Shown: positions 1 to 10,274 of the stretch, one piece after another
Position numbering within the stretch: the stretch's first letter is position 1
How the letters are laid out: each line of letters opens with the position of its first letter
Assembly: GCF_052324685.1 (NCBI RefSeq)
Contig: NC_135211.1
Location: 9,951,914-10,015,913 of the forward strand
Origin: Brachyhypopomus gauderio
Lineage: Eukaryota > Chordata > Actinopteri > Gymnotiformes > Hypopomidae
Direction: 5' to 3'
DNA: 64,000 bases
Translations under genes and position numbers: made by a program
Notes under the pieces: generated by a model
The model's database searches: none
What the model saw: only the letters and a program-made list of their open reading frames with translations
What the model was told of the DNA's origin: nothing

Positions 1-9
1 AGATGCTTT

Positions 10-10
<1 letters not shown>

Positions 11-42
<32 letters not shown>
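11..42. repeat. Poly-T tract
   Basis: An uninterrupted run of about 30 T lies directly upstream of the hAT fragment. It could be an old poly-A tail read on the minus strand or simple sequence. Confidence 0.8.
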
Positions 43-47
<5 letters not shown>

Positions 48-74
48 ACACATTTTTTTAATTAAAACAGAATT

Positions 75-413
75 ATGACAAGTCCTGAAATTCAGAAACT
101 AAAAGGGATGACTCGTATTATTTGCGGAGAAAATGTCGCTAAACAGCTCGATCTGGTGCATCTTTCAAACGACACAGTCACTCGCAGAATTGATGAAATG
201 GCGAACAACGTCAGACAAACATTGACCGAGAGAATTAAAATGAGTAAATGCTTCTCACTGCAGTTAGATGAATCCATAGATGTCGCAGATTTAGCCAACT
301 TGCTCGTTTCCGTGCGATATGAGTATGAGGGCATGTCGCACGAAGACTTTTTGTGCTGTAAACCCCTACCAACACGAACTACAGGAGAACTACATTATAA
401 CATATGTGTGTAA
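75..413 (+). mobile_element. hAT transposase fragment
   Basis: This open frame of 112 codons resembles the middle of hAT-type transposases (the ZBED/FAM200/Charlie-like group). Visible family-like stretches are LSNDTVTRRIDEMA, FSLQLDESIDVAD and KPLPTRTTGE, in the usual order. The reading stops at about 413, where a different repeat begins (CAGGGTTGCCAAC from about 420). No zinc-finger BED domain or C-terminal dimerisation domain is present, so it is a dead fragment. It lies inside the presumed SLMAP intron and is not a host gene. Confidence 0.75.
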
Positions 414-418
414 TGAGC

Positions 419-785
419 AGGGTTGCCAACTTTCACGCATTGAGCGTGAGACACACGCATTTGACCGTCTTCACACGCCACACATCCGATTTCTCACGCC
501 GACAAAAAAAATCTAGTTTATTTACCTCTGATCCACATCTATGATTCAATGAGTTACTAGTTCGCTCTGGCACCAACCACCGCGATATAATACTTATCTT
601 GTGTCCATTTTACATCCTCCCGGTAACAATTTACGTTCGCTAATCCCCCGTCAACAACTTAAACTCGCCAAACAGCTTTTTCTTTTTTTTTTTTTTTTTT
701 TGGGGGGGGGGGGGGGGGGGTACGTGGAGGTTTTTCGTTTGACAGTTGGTGGTACTTTGTGTAAAAAGTTTGAGAACCACTGCTC
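419..785. mobile_element. hAT-type MITE remnants with G-run minisatellite
   Basis: The stretch starts with CAGGGTTGCCAAC, typical of a hAT end. It ends near 780 with AAGTTTGAGAACCACTGC, which read backwards is the CAGTGGTTCTCAAACTT end common in hAT/Charlie small elements. Inside, on the minus strand, are two copies of a unit containing GGCGAG or GCGAACGT followed by TTGTTGACGGGGG. A run of T followed by 19 G lies at about 682-720. At least two element copies appear to be merged. It encodes nothing. Confidence 0.5.
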
Positions 786-1637
786 TAAACAATTGCAGGA
801 CAGCAACTGCTCATGAAATAAATCTCTAGCTGCACTAAAATCAGATAACCCACAGTTTGTTGCCATTTGATTGTCATTAATAGTAGCCCTTCAAAAACTG
901 TAGAAGTTAAGAAGGTAAGATGTGATCATTGTAGTATCATTCATTGTTTTTGGAGGGTAATGTGAATCACCAGACTGCCCTACTGAAGTGAAGCAGGGCT
1001 GGAGAAGTAGGAACTGAACACGGCATCCAAAATTCATTGGAGTCATCACGTTTGTATGGGTGTGACAGGAAAACGTTGCTGCTACTTATTCAAGTGCCTG
1101 GAGCGGCACAGAGTTTCTCAGGAATCATAGCCTAGATCAGTCAGTTTAAACAGACATGTGGCTAGCAGCAGCTTGTTTTAAACACTGATGCAGGTCCACG
1201 TCCTGGGCAGCTGCTCCTAAACTGCAGGACAGGGTGTGGGTCCCCATGAGGGGCCCTGTGACCTGGGGGCCGATCTCAGCTGCTAGACAGTTGTCCCCTG
1301 TCAGAGCTGCTGATAACATGGAGAGGCTACACATTCCAGCTGACTATTTTCAGCCTTGACATCAGAACTTCTACTTTACTGGGAAAACCGGTAGCAGTCA
1401 AACGTTGTCAGATAATCTTTACAGCACCTAGGATTAAAAAGATGGTCTTTGTGTGAGGGAAAACCTATAAAGGCCGATATACAATGAAAATCCAATTTAG
1501 AGAACACCACACAATTTCCTAAAAGACAAGGTCATTGTGTAGTCCTATGTGAAATTATCCTAACAGGAGTGAACGAGCAGTAGCTTAAGCTTATTTAATA
1601 AATTGTATATATTATAAAGCGCAGCATAAACTTAAAC
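786..1637. other. Intronic sequence, nothing recognised
   Basis: I see no open frame with family resemblance, no clear terminal repeats and no long simple repeat here. It is best read as unique intron or old decayed repeat. Confidence 0.5.
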
Positions 1638-3026
1638 TAGGGGTCCACAATATGACGATATAAAATCGTGAATGGCGATGACGAGTGGAGAATTGCAGGC
1701 GATCTACCAAATTAGAGAAATCGTATAGATCGCCTTTGCCAATCAGCGCAATGACTTTATGCTGGTTCCCACCGATGCATCAGACGTAGGGCGTAGGACT
1801 GACCAATCACAGCGAACTGTGCGTCTTCCACGCCTCCATGTTGTTTGTAAAAACTAAAAACTGCGTGGACAACGACAGCTGTCAAGTGCTGGAATTTACG
1901 CCAAGTAGCCTACTTGAAAATGTTTGAATTTGTAACTACTTCGTTTCACAACAAATATCTCTGACTGAACAGTTGTAACTCTTGTAATTCCAGGACGAAA
2001 CATGAGAGAACGTGAAGACGTTAAGTTTGGGCGTTTTGAAAAGAAACCACCATTAAATAATGTGATAAAAAAGCGAATTATATTGAATCATTTCAACTAT
2101 ATGTATAAATATTTAACTTTAAGTTTAAAGTGCTGGGAAATATTTAGTGCAATAGTGCACTTTAACAGTTTAAGGAACTGTGTGACGCAGAGCAGGGAGG
2201 CGGACACAAACGCTGAGGAGAGCGAGATTTATTGAATGGAACTCCAAAGGTAGAGTAGTAATACCGGGCAGGGGTCATAACAGGTAGGCAGTCCAAACAT
2301 GAAATATAAACTGGCATGGTGGCACAAAGAACAAAACAAGGCAGGGGAAACAAAAACAGTTACGAAACAGAAACGGTTAAATCCACTAGAGCACGAACGA
2401 GGCAAGAGAATAAACAGGTAAGTAGCACAAAATAACAGATACCGACATGGGGACTATAAATACATTGAACTATACTAGAAACAGGCAGGGTTGCCAGGTC
2501 CTACAAAAATCTCCCAAACAAAGTCAGTGTAAAACCCACCCTTCAGCAGCCTAAACTAGCCCAAAGTAGTTGACGGGGGGGGGGGGGGGTGTTTAAAATG
2601 GAGACAAATTAAGTATTATATTGCGATCGATTCTTTGTGTTGACTTGTAACCCCCGTGGTGGCCCAACTCAAAAGTAGCCCAAAGAACCGCACCCCGCGG
2701 CCCCAGAATTTTTACCCATGGCTGGATTTTCAAACAAGCCCAATTTGGCGTGAAAACCGCAAACCTGGCAACTATGGAAAGAGGTAAAGACAATAACGAC
2801 ATGGGCGTGGCAGACGTGGGGAAACCATAGAAACACACAGTGTCACGTGTGTTGTTTAAATTTTTTGTTTACAATGTTTGCACATGGAAAATTGCAATAT
2901 CATTAATTAAAATCAGCTTAAAAAGAAAGCTTTTTTTTTGGATGGAAGATCCGTGATAAAAATTGAAATCGTGATTTTATGAAAAAAATCGTGATACTAT
3001 TTTTTTCCCCATATCGCCCACCCCTA
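1638..3026. mobile_element. Non-autonomous hAT element (TAGGGGTG ends), nested
   Basis: The left end reads TAGGGGTCCACAATATG. The right end, read on the minus strand, is TAGGGGTGGGCGATATGG. Flanking 8-mers are acttaaac and acttaata (six of eight match), fitting a worn hAT target duplication. The element carries later insertions: an unclassified stretch from about 2,170 to 2,850, and within it the small hAT element at 2,486-2,776. The segment 1,978-2,120 recurs inverted at 9,602-9,730. No transposase is left. Confidence 0.65.
2486..2776. mobile_element. Small hAT-type MITE, 291 bp
   Basis: Terminal inverted repeats are CAGGGTTGCCAGGT on the left and CATAGTTGCCAGGT on the right (minus strand). 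The flanking 8-mers gaaacagg and gaaagagg match at seven of eight bases, a clear hAT-type target duplication. It contains GTTGACGG followed by a G run (2,575-2,589). It lies inside the larger 1,638-3,026 element. Confidence 0.8.
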
Positions 3027-3035
3027 ACTTAATAT

Positions 3036-4269
3036 TAGGGGTGGGAATGGTTTACTATCTCACGATTCGATTCGATTCCAATTTTGGGGGCCACGATTCA
3101 ATTTTAAAATCGATTTTCGATTCAAAACGATTTTCAATTCAAAAAACAATTTGATTTATAAAAATGTCTGCTTCAGTCTATAAAATCTGCATGATCTACT
3201 ACAGTCTGCTTAGCAAGACAGAATGACAAATACAGAAAATTAAGTGTCTTTCACATTTAATTAACAAAAAAAAAGTGCTTTGGTAAAATAAAATGGTTTT
3301 TGTTGCGTTACCAAAATTCTTGAGCTTCATTTTGCGAGCTGTCAGGGATGATGCAGTTCCCCCAGCCGTTGCTAGGGGCACCAGTCCCAGACTAAACCTG
3401 CGTAACCGTACACAGCCAGGTCCTTGCTTTCTCTGTGATTGCTTATCTCCTGCCTCGCTTCCTGACTCATCTCAAGTTTTCCCAATCCTGTATTTCTTCC
3501 TATCCGTTTTGCCTTTATTTTTGGGAAGGGTTTTATTTTGCTGCGGCGTTGTTTGCCAGTTACTTCTGCTGCTGTTTCATTTTCACGTTGCATTTATCCG
3601 CGCTGTTTTTTAGTTACTGTTGTTATTTTGTTTCTTCCTACCGTCTCACTACGGTTCAGTGTTATTTTTCACGCGTTGTATTTTCTGCGTTGTTTTTTTG
3701 TTTCTATTTACTCCGTGCCCACACGGTTTTGGTTTCCATTCTTTTGCGCATCGAGTCTTCCGTGCTGTTTTGTTTGTTCGTTCTGGGTCGCTGTGCGCGT
3801 TTCCCTCTCGCTCATACATGTGCCAAGTGTCAAACGTCTTGATCTTGCGAACCGGCACTTGGGTCCACCATTCTCTATATTATTTCTCACCCTTCTCTAT
3901 ATTATTTCTCACCCTTCTCTATATTAACGCTCCCGTGCTCACCGCGTTACACAAGCCTTGCACACAAGCTACATTGTGTCCAGTTTGGTCTTCCCCAGCA
4001 TTCGATAAAAACCAAAATGAACCCGTATTTTTGCCTGAAATGAAGACGGGGCAGGTTGAATATCTCTTTCCTCCGTCTGTTTTGAACCTTTTCCGCGCAT
4101 GAGTGTGTCCCAGAACCTGCTGCGTAAAGTCTCGCGTAATTTTGTAATTACATAACGCGAGACTTCACCACGACCTAGAATCGATTTTGGGACATTTAAA
4201 ATCGATTCTGAATCGTAGTAAATGAGAATCGATTTTTGATATATGAATCGATTTTTTAGCACACCTCTA
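3036..4269. mobile_element. Non-autonomous hAT element, 1,234 bp, perfect 8-bp TSD
   Basis: The perfect direct repeat cttaatat flanks the element at 3,028-3,035 and 4,270-4,277. The ends are TAGGGGTGGGAATGG and, on the minus strand, TAGAGGTGTGCTA. Subterminal regions are rich in ATCGATT-type motifs at both ends (3,060-3,140 and 4,170-4,255). The interior, about 3,300-4,150, looks like foreign cargo with no recognisable gene; the long plus-strand open frames there are low-complexity F/S/C/L-rich readings without family resemblance. The element sits only a few bases from the right end of the 1,638-3,026 hAT. Confidence 0.85.
3874..3925. repeat. 22-bp tandem repeat, about 2.4 copies
   Basis: The unit TTCTCTATATTATTTCTCAC plus CC repeats with almost no change, so the duplication looks recent. 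It lies inside the 3,036-4,269 hAT element. Confidence 0.8.
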
Positions 4270-4485
4270 CTTAATATAATTTAAAAAACCGATCAAGATT
4301 AGTGAAACTTCCAGATACCTGCAAGTTATTGGTATTAATCTGGCACCTTGTGCTAGTTTCCTTTTTATTTCAGTTTATTTATTTTAGTTTCCTAATTAAG
4401 GATAATTAGTTTCCTTAATTATCTGACAAACCCTATTTTAGGTAACTGGCAGTCTAGCTTTCCGGTTTTTGCTGACTTTGCAAAA

Positions 4486-5743
4486 ATGGTGAGCCGTTCC
4501 AAAGTGACTGACACATTCTGGATGCAGGTTGTCCAGATGAAGGTCAAACAATCAGCCATAGCAAGAGAAGTTGGTCATTCCAAGTCTTTTATTCCTAGAA
4601 TATTTACATCACAAACTCATTCAAGTCCCACAAGTGGGCTGATCACCCACAAAATACAAATGCAAGACAGAACAGGATAATGTGGAGAATCTCCATGGGT
4701 AATCGGTTCAACACTGCAGCTAGAATTGCTCGCCAGTTCAGCACTGAACAGGGTGAGGATTCGTCTAGTCATACAGTGTTTTGCTGTTTAAGAGCATTTG
4801 GACTGAAAGCCCACTCTGCAGAGACCAACCCTCTCATTAGCAGAAAGAATCAAAAAGCTAGACTCACCTTTGCTGATAATCATGTCAGGCTATCTGCACA
4901 TTTTTAAATTTCAAATTCAGTGACTTTTAAGACCTTTTTAATACCTCTCACAAGAAAAAAATAATACTATTACTGGGGATGCAGGTGTGTTCCACATCGT
5001 TGACGGGGGGGGGGGGGGGGGGGGGGTTGTTGGCGAACAAAAATTGTTGAGGCCGTATACTCCCAACGCTAGGAATCTAGCACTAGGACCCTGGAGCGGT
5101 TATTTTCTGCATGGACCTAGCGCTAGATTCGGCAAAGTTCACATCGCGCCAGAACAACTGAACACACACTTATAATAATTTAATGCCTCCCCTCATAAAA
5201 TTCCAGACATTTTAAGACATTTTTAGGCCTTGAATATGGAAAACTAAATTTAAGACATTTTAAGACTTTTTAAGGACCCGCGGGTACCCTGCATGTTGTG
5301 TGGACAGAAGAGAAGTGGTACATAATTAATTTCAGTGATGTAAGCAAGTTTAATTTATTTGGGTCTGATGGGAAACATTGTTTGTCAACAAACTGGGGGA
5401 AAACTCCAGAGATGTCAATGCCCACAGTCACACAACAAAATGGGTAAAGCAGTTCCTTGAAACTGAAAACATTTCAACAATGAACTGGCCAACCCAGAAT
5501 TCTGATCTAAACCCAATCGATCTAAACCCCTGGAAAATCCTTGGTGAAAAAGTAATGGCCAATAAACCCACAACAGTCACAGAACTGTGGAAGAGACTGG
5601 AGGAAGAGTGGACCAAAATCACACCAGTGCAGTGTGAGAGACTAGTGATGCCCTGCAGCCACAAATGTGCTGAAGTCATTCAAAGTAGTAGTCTTACTCT
5701 GTGCTACAGTCATTGCTGTCCTCCGATTCAAATTTTTTGCTAA
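4486..5743 (+). pseudogene. Decayed Tc1-like transposase, interrupted
   Basis: Fragments of a Tc1 transposase occur in order. The N-terminal helix-turn-helix (starting MVSRSKVTDTF) is at 4,486-4,680, a second piece with the RIARQFS region at 4,680-4,907, a short catalytic-core piece (WTEEKWYIINFSDVSKFNLFG) near 5,310-5,370, and the C-terminus (QNSDLNPIDLNPWKILG, ELWKRLEEEWTKI) at 5,440-5,690. The reading is broken by frameshifts, and by an unrelated insert between about 4,905 and 5,292. The stretch that normally carries the second catalytic aspartate (QDNAPCH region) is missing. It cannot be active. Confidence 0.85.
4905..5292. mobile_element. hAT-type MITE inserted in the Tc1 copy
   Basis: This interrupts the Tc1 frame. 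It ends in GACCCGCGGGTACCCTG (minus strand CAGGGTACCCGCGGG), a common fish hAT end, preceded by AAGACATTTTAAGAC repeats. The middle has GTTGACGG with a run of 22 G (5,005-5,026), followed by GGCGAAC. It also has TTTCTGCATGGACCTAGCGC, related in inverted form to sequence near 60,020-60,045. The left end is worn. Confidence 0.55.
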
Positions 5744-5999
5744 ATCAAGGTATTATGTTGATATTCTTTGGTTCTTTTGTAAAACACTGTTCTAGTAGCA
5801 TGGAGTAACCCTTAAAAAAGTCCTCCAAATCTTGATCAATGTACATTACATTATTTATAAAAAAATATCAAGTGATCATTGTAGCTACCATGCTAAACCA
5901 GCAGGTGGCAGTACCACTGGCAACACATTGAACAAGCTTGCTTTGACGGAAGTAAGGGTGTGTACAGTTCAGGTGTTTAAACACCCTGAACAGCCATTC

Positions 6000-6260
6000 A
6001 TCTCTCTCTCTCTGGTTTGACCAACACGAGGTTAGACCTATTAAAGAGAGGCTTCGTAATATATCTCTCTCTGGTTTGACCGACACATAGGTTAGACCTA
6101 TTAAAGAGAGGCTCCGCAATATCTCCCTCTCTCTCTGGTTTGACCGACACGAGGTTAGACCTATTAAAGACAGGCTCCGTCATTTCTCTCTCTCTGGTTT
6201 GACTGACACCGAGGTTAGACCTATTAAAGAGAGGCTCCGTCATTTCTCTCTCTCCGGTTT
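6000..6260. repeat. Minisatellite, about 62-bp unit, four copies
   Basis: Four head-to-tail copies each start with a short CT run, then GGTTTGACC, GAGGTTAGACCTATTAAAG and AGAGGCTCCGT. Copies differ by a few substitutions and one- or two-base length changes. On the minus strand the array stays open for about 100 codons as a repeat of roughly 20 residues containing LFNRSNL. I take that as an accident of repeat length, not as a gene. Confidence 0.9.
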
Positions 6261-7040
6261 TTCTTTGAGAACACGCGAACTTTGCAACGACTAACAGCAA
6301 ACAGCTGAAAGTCGTACTACTTAATTAACGAGCCTGAGTTACGGTGTAATCTAACCAGCAACCGATCAACGTTACCGCGACAAACGATTCACCGAACGAC
6401 TTCAATCAAGCTTGCTAACGCGGCCACACGGACTGAAACAAAAGGCGATCAATTCCCTGTAGTTAAACCGTGAACGAGACTCTCATTCCTGGACTTCATA
6501 TCCAGAAGGACGTTTCCCAGCACACCTGGACGACATCGCTTTATCAACGAGGAGCCTGCGGTGGAAATTCCCTCCTAATTCAGGGAGGACGACGACACTA
6601 CCCCAAATCCTCAACACGCGAGACTCTTAACGCTGGGCATAGTTTATAAAAGGGCAAAGTTATTTGAACTGTTGAGTTAACCAAGCTTTCTGTTAATACA
6701 TTCTGAATGTGTTTAACTTTATTTTCATAATCTTCATCAAGATTTGTATACACAAAGCTCTCTTTGCTGTGCATGCCACCATCTTTTATTTATCTGATTA
6801 ATGGACAACTTGTAGTCTTCCCCATTCTCAGACACACCACATAAATTTTTAGTTATTAAGCCAGCTCCATTACTCTTTGTTCTGACCACGTTGGAATAAA
6901 CCAGCTGAGCTCATCAACACAGTCGCGCTGCTCTACCGTTTAAACTCTGCGCCATTTTAGTTGCTTTGTTCTCTATAGGAGAACTGAGATTACAGCTCCG
7001 TCTCCCCACACGCGCACAAGCGCGTGCACACATTACACTC
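6261..7040. other. Unassigned sequence, possible old retroelement
   Basis: The part at 6,280-6,660 has more CpG than its surroundings, with no long open frame. It could be an old LTR or element end, but I found no matching terminal repeats. From 6,660 to 7,040 it is AT-rich with nothing recognisable. Confidence 0.3.
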
Positions 7041-7046
7041 CTCCCC

Positions 7047-7050
<4 letters not shown>

Positions 7051-7086
<36 letters not shown>
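7051..7086. repeat. (CA)n microsatellite
   Basis: An uninterrupted dinucleotide run of about 36 bp. Confidence 0.95.
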
Positions 7087-7088
<2 letters not shown>

Positions 7089-7860
7089 GTACCCAGTCTT
7101 CACTGTAAATATACTGATCCTTGTTGATGCCGTTTGTTTTAGAGTAGTTGGTTTTAAATAAATGTATTTATGTAAATGTATCATTTATTTTCACCAAATT
7201 GTCTGTGTTGATGTCATTCAAAAGTGGTTGTTGCCAAAACCTCCAAAGAATTCATAGTTAAATCCTTCAGATACCAAACCATTAATTACCCTTAGTTAAT
7301 AACTAAATGTTATGGTTCTGGTATAATTAGAATATGAGACTGATTAATAATTAAGGTAAACAAATTATATCTACTTTAAAGGATTAGTAGGTGAAACCCC
7401 TACATCATGCATTGTTCATTAATTGATGTTCAGCCATCTTCTTGAAATACAGTCAGCACACAAAACTATACAAAAGGACTGTTCACAAATACTTCAACAC
7501 ATACATGCTATAATAAGATCTCAGGCATTCTATAAAAACATTAGGCCTACCAGAAAAATTCCCATGTTGTCTATGTTTATCTTATTATAATTAGCAGCAT
7601 GGCATGTGCCATGCATCATAAAATGTATTGATGCATCAGTATAATGCTAGAATTCTACCAAATTCCAAATTACTAGTTAAAGTCCAGTCAATCAATTGTA
7701 AAAGAAATTCCTAAAATAATGATGTTGCCCTTTTGGGCCTCTGCACTGAAAGAATTGCACGAGAACTGCACGATGATTGAAAATAAAAAAGGACAAGCTG
7801 TGTAGAATCAAGCTAATAATTCAAGAACCATGTGCCAGCAATGGCATAGAGTGGAAACAC
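7087..7860. other. AT-rich intron, nothing recognised
   Basis: There is no open frame with family resemblance and no clear repeat structure in this stretch. Confidence 0.5.
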
Positions 7861-8077
7861 CTAAGCCTGTGTTTCAGTAAACACCACTGCTTTCTTATTT
7901 ACAGTTTTTTTTTTTCTAATTTGTTCTTAGAGTTTTTTATTTCTCATTTCATGTAATTTTCGATATTCTATGTGGCACTGCTAAAATAAAGCTGGCATAA
8001 AATGAGACGTTTCATTTAATTTTTTGTATTAAAACTTTTAAAGTCAGTGGGGGATCAAATACTTATTTCCTCCACTG
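7861..8077. mobile_element. Tc1/mariner-type element end (one TIR only)
   Basis: The right end reads, on the minus strand, CAGTGGAGGAAATAAGTATT then TGATCCCCCACTGAC, a terminal repeat common in fish Tc1-like small elements. It is followed by TA at 8,078-8,079. The matching left end was not found, so the copy is truncated and its left limit is approximate. Confidence 0.6.
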
Positions 8078-9150
8078 TAAATGTCAACGGTAAGCAAACT
8101 TGACAATATGAAAAGGCATCTTGTGAATCCCCAAGCATGTTCTCACTAAATTAATTTGTCGGACAAGTAATTAGTGAAAAAATATGCAGTGCTGGGTATG
8201 AAGGAACATCCCGCCATGACTTCTGGACTGCATCACCAAGATGGCTTGGGCTCTCACATTTCCAATCTTGTTCAGAATCAGAGCAAAGCTAACTTATGCC
8301 AGTCAAGTAATTAACTTCTTTACTACTGTGCAATATGACCATTGCAACCACACTCCACACTCATTGAAATCCACAGAATAAAAACGAAAATTAATTCACC
8401 ACTGCTTTCTTATTTACAGTTTTCATTTGTTCTTAGAATTTTGCACTGTGCAATTTTGGTCAGTAGAAGCAAAATTATGGAACCTCACAAAAACACTGCA
8501 AGCAACTAATGCAAGCTACAGTTAGCCTTCCATTACAGGATTAGCAATCTTTCAGCATATCCCAAATACGCACCCAAATGAGCATGATGTCTGCTGGAGT
8601 ATTATGCATGCTAGCTAGTGCTAGTGTCAAGAACATATAATTAAATGTCATTAAAAACACGTTATACGTTATCCATGAGAGTAAAATATCTTTGTTGTCA
8701 CATTTCTAGAAATTGTGTTAAAATGTATTTACAAAAATACAAAAAGTGCAGACTACTGTACTAACCAAACATACTGATGGTGAATGACAAAACCATCATG
8801 CACTCCAAGTCCCCAATAGTTTTATTAAATTTCCCAATTTATTATTAAGGAAAGGTTAAGTAGCATGATTATGCTGAAAATAACAATTTTCCTATTTAAG
8901 TAGCTTAATTACGTCTATCACTATTTTTGGCTTTATGGATATAGAAATAACATTTGGATGGTTTGAACCCTTCTCAGATTTTAAAGAAGGAATAATTGAC
9001 CATTTTTGGGTGATTTTGCCAGCTCTAGGATTTTACTTAAAAATATAATATATAAAAACCAAGCGACTTTACTTTTAAAAACATTTTATTCATATTACAG
9101 CAGGAAAACCAAAAATACATAAATTCTAGAGAGATAAAATGGATCTAATA
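8078..9150. other. AT-rich intron with one short direct repeat
   Basis: A 27-bp sequence starting CACCACTGCTTTCTTATTTA at 7,882 recurs exactly at 8,397. Otherwise nothing is recognisable. Confidence 0.5.
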
Positions 9151-9174
9151 GACACACACACACACACACACACA
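9151..9174. repeat. (CA)n microsatellite
   Basis: A dinucleotide run directly abutting the left end of the 9,175-10,197 element. Confidence 0.9.
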
Positions 9175-10197
9175 CAGGCCCGTTGACAGTCTTGCTGGGG
9201 CCCAGGACAAGAAAGTTTCATGTGCCCCCTCCGCCCGCTTACGTCATTTGAATTTCCTCTGTAGCAGACAATCCTTGTGTTAGGTCATATATAGTATATA
9301 ATATAGCCACACATCAAAGCTGTTTCTGACAGCTGACTGGTTTATACTTGACGCGACGCGAGGGTCCGCGCGGCGAAAATGACGTAATCGCAGTGGCACC
9401 GCCCGTGCGTGAGGGCCTCACGCGCTGTCGATTCGCGAGGTCGTGCACCTCTCGAATTTTGTAACTTCGCGCGCGCCTCGCTTCAGCGCAATGAACAAAG
9501 TCATGTTTGCCGGTTCCATACACCTTTACAAGGTGGAATTAAAGCACTTGTACGTCACTTTAAAGGTCAATTTCAATATTTCCCAGAACGTTAAACCTAA
9601 TTAAGTTAAATATTTATACATATACTCGAAATAATTCGCTTTTTAAATCACATTATTTAATGGCTGTTCATTTTCAAAACGCCCAAACGTCTTCACGTTC
9701 TCTCATGTTTCGTCCTGGAATTACAAGAGGCTCGTATAACGTAATACAGGAGATTTAGTTTTAAAATACAAGTACTTTAGCTTACTTTAGCACTTTTCAA
9801 ACCTGGAACACAATGCAACATTAAAATTCGTCAGATAAATATTTTTCCTTTCTTTTCTGCGCTACAGATTTCTGTTTACTTTAACTATCCGCCACTGTAT
9901 TTCCCGCTGTTGGGCGGGTACCAGCCGGCTACGATCGGTGCTGGATCAAACCATTTTTCAGTGGGAGGCGGGGGTGTATGCACTTAATGGAAAATATGCA
10001 GATAGGTAAAAAAAAACATATATTTTTAGCCATTGAGCTTATTTTAAGTACATAATTTTATATTATTGAAAAATTTCAAGATTATTTAAAATTATAGACT
10101 TGAAATAAAAAATAAATTGCTGGGCTCTTTGATGGGCCCCCCTGGCCCTGGGGCCCGGGACAACAGACCCGGTTGTCCCCCCCTGTCGACGGGGCTG
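9175..10197. mobile_element. TIR element (CAG...CTG), 1,023 bp, inside a CA repeat
   Basis: The ends are CAGGCCCGTTGACAG and, on the minus strand, CAGCCCCGTCGACAG (13 of 15 match). Just inside, both ends carry GGGGCCC and GGACAA motifs. The element sits between CA repeats, so its target duplication cannot be read. Its interior includes a CpG-rich part (9,345-9,490) and a segment (9,602-9,730) that matches 1,978-2,120 in inverted orientation. No transposase is visible. It is probably hAT-like, but the superfamily is not certain. Confidence 0.65.
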
Positions 10198-10274
10198 CAC
10201 ACACATATACACATACATACATACACATATATATTATATATACATATACATATATACATATACATATATATATA
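10198..10274. repeat. (CA)/(TA) simple repeat
   Basis: Alternating CACATA, TACATA and TATATA units form about 75 bp of purine-pyrimidine alternation after the right end of the element. Confidence 0.9.

Noticed and set aside
3293..4102. Several overlapping plus-strand open frames of 100-160 codons
   Set aside because: They are rich in F, S, C and L, lack family resemblance, overlap in different frames and lie inside a hAT element.
6000..6260. Regularly spaced repeats resembling a CRISPR array
   Set aside because: The whole 62-bp unit repeats, with no unique spacers, and the context is vertebrate. It is a minisatellite.
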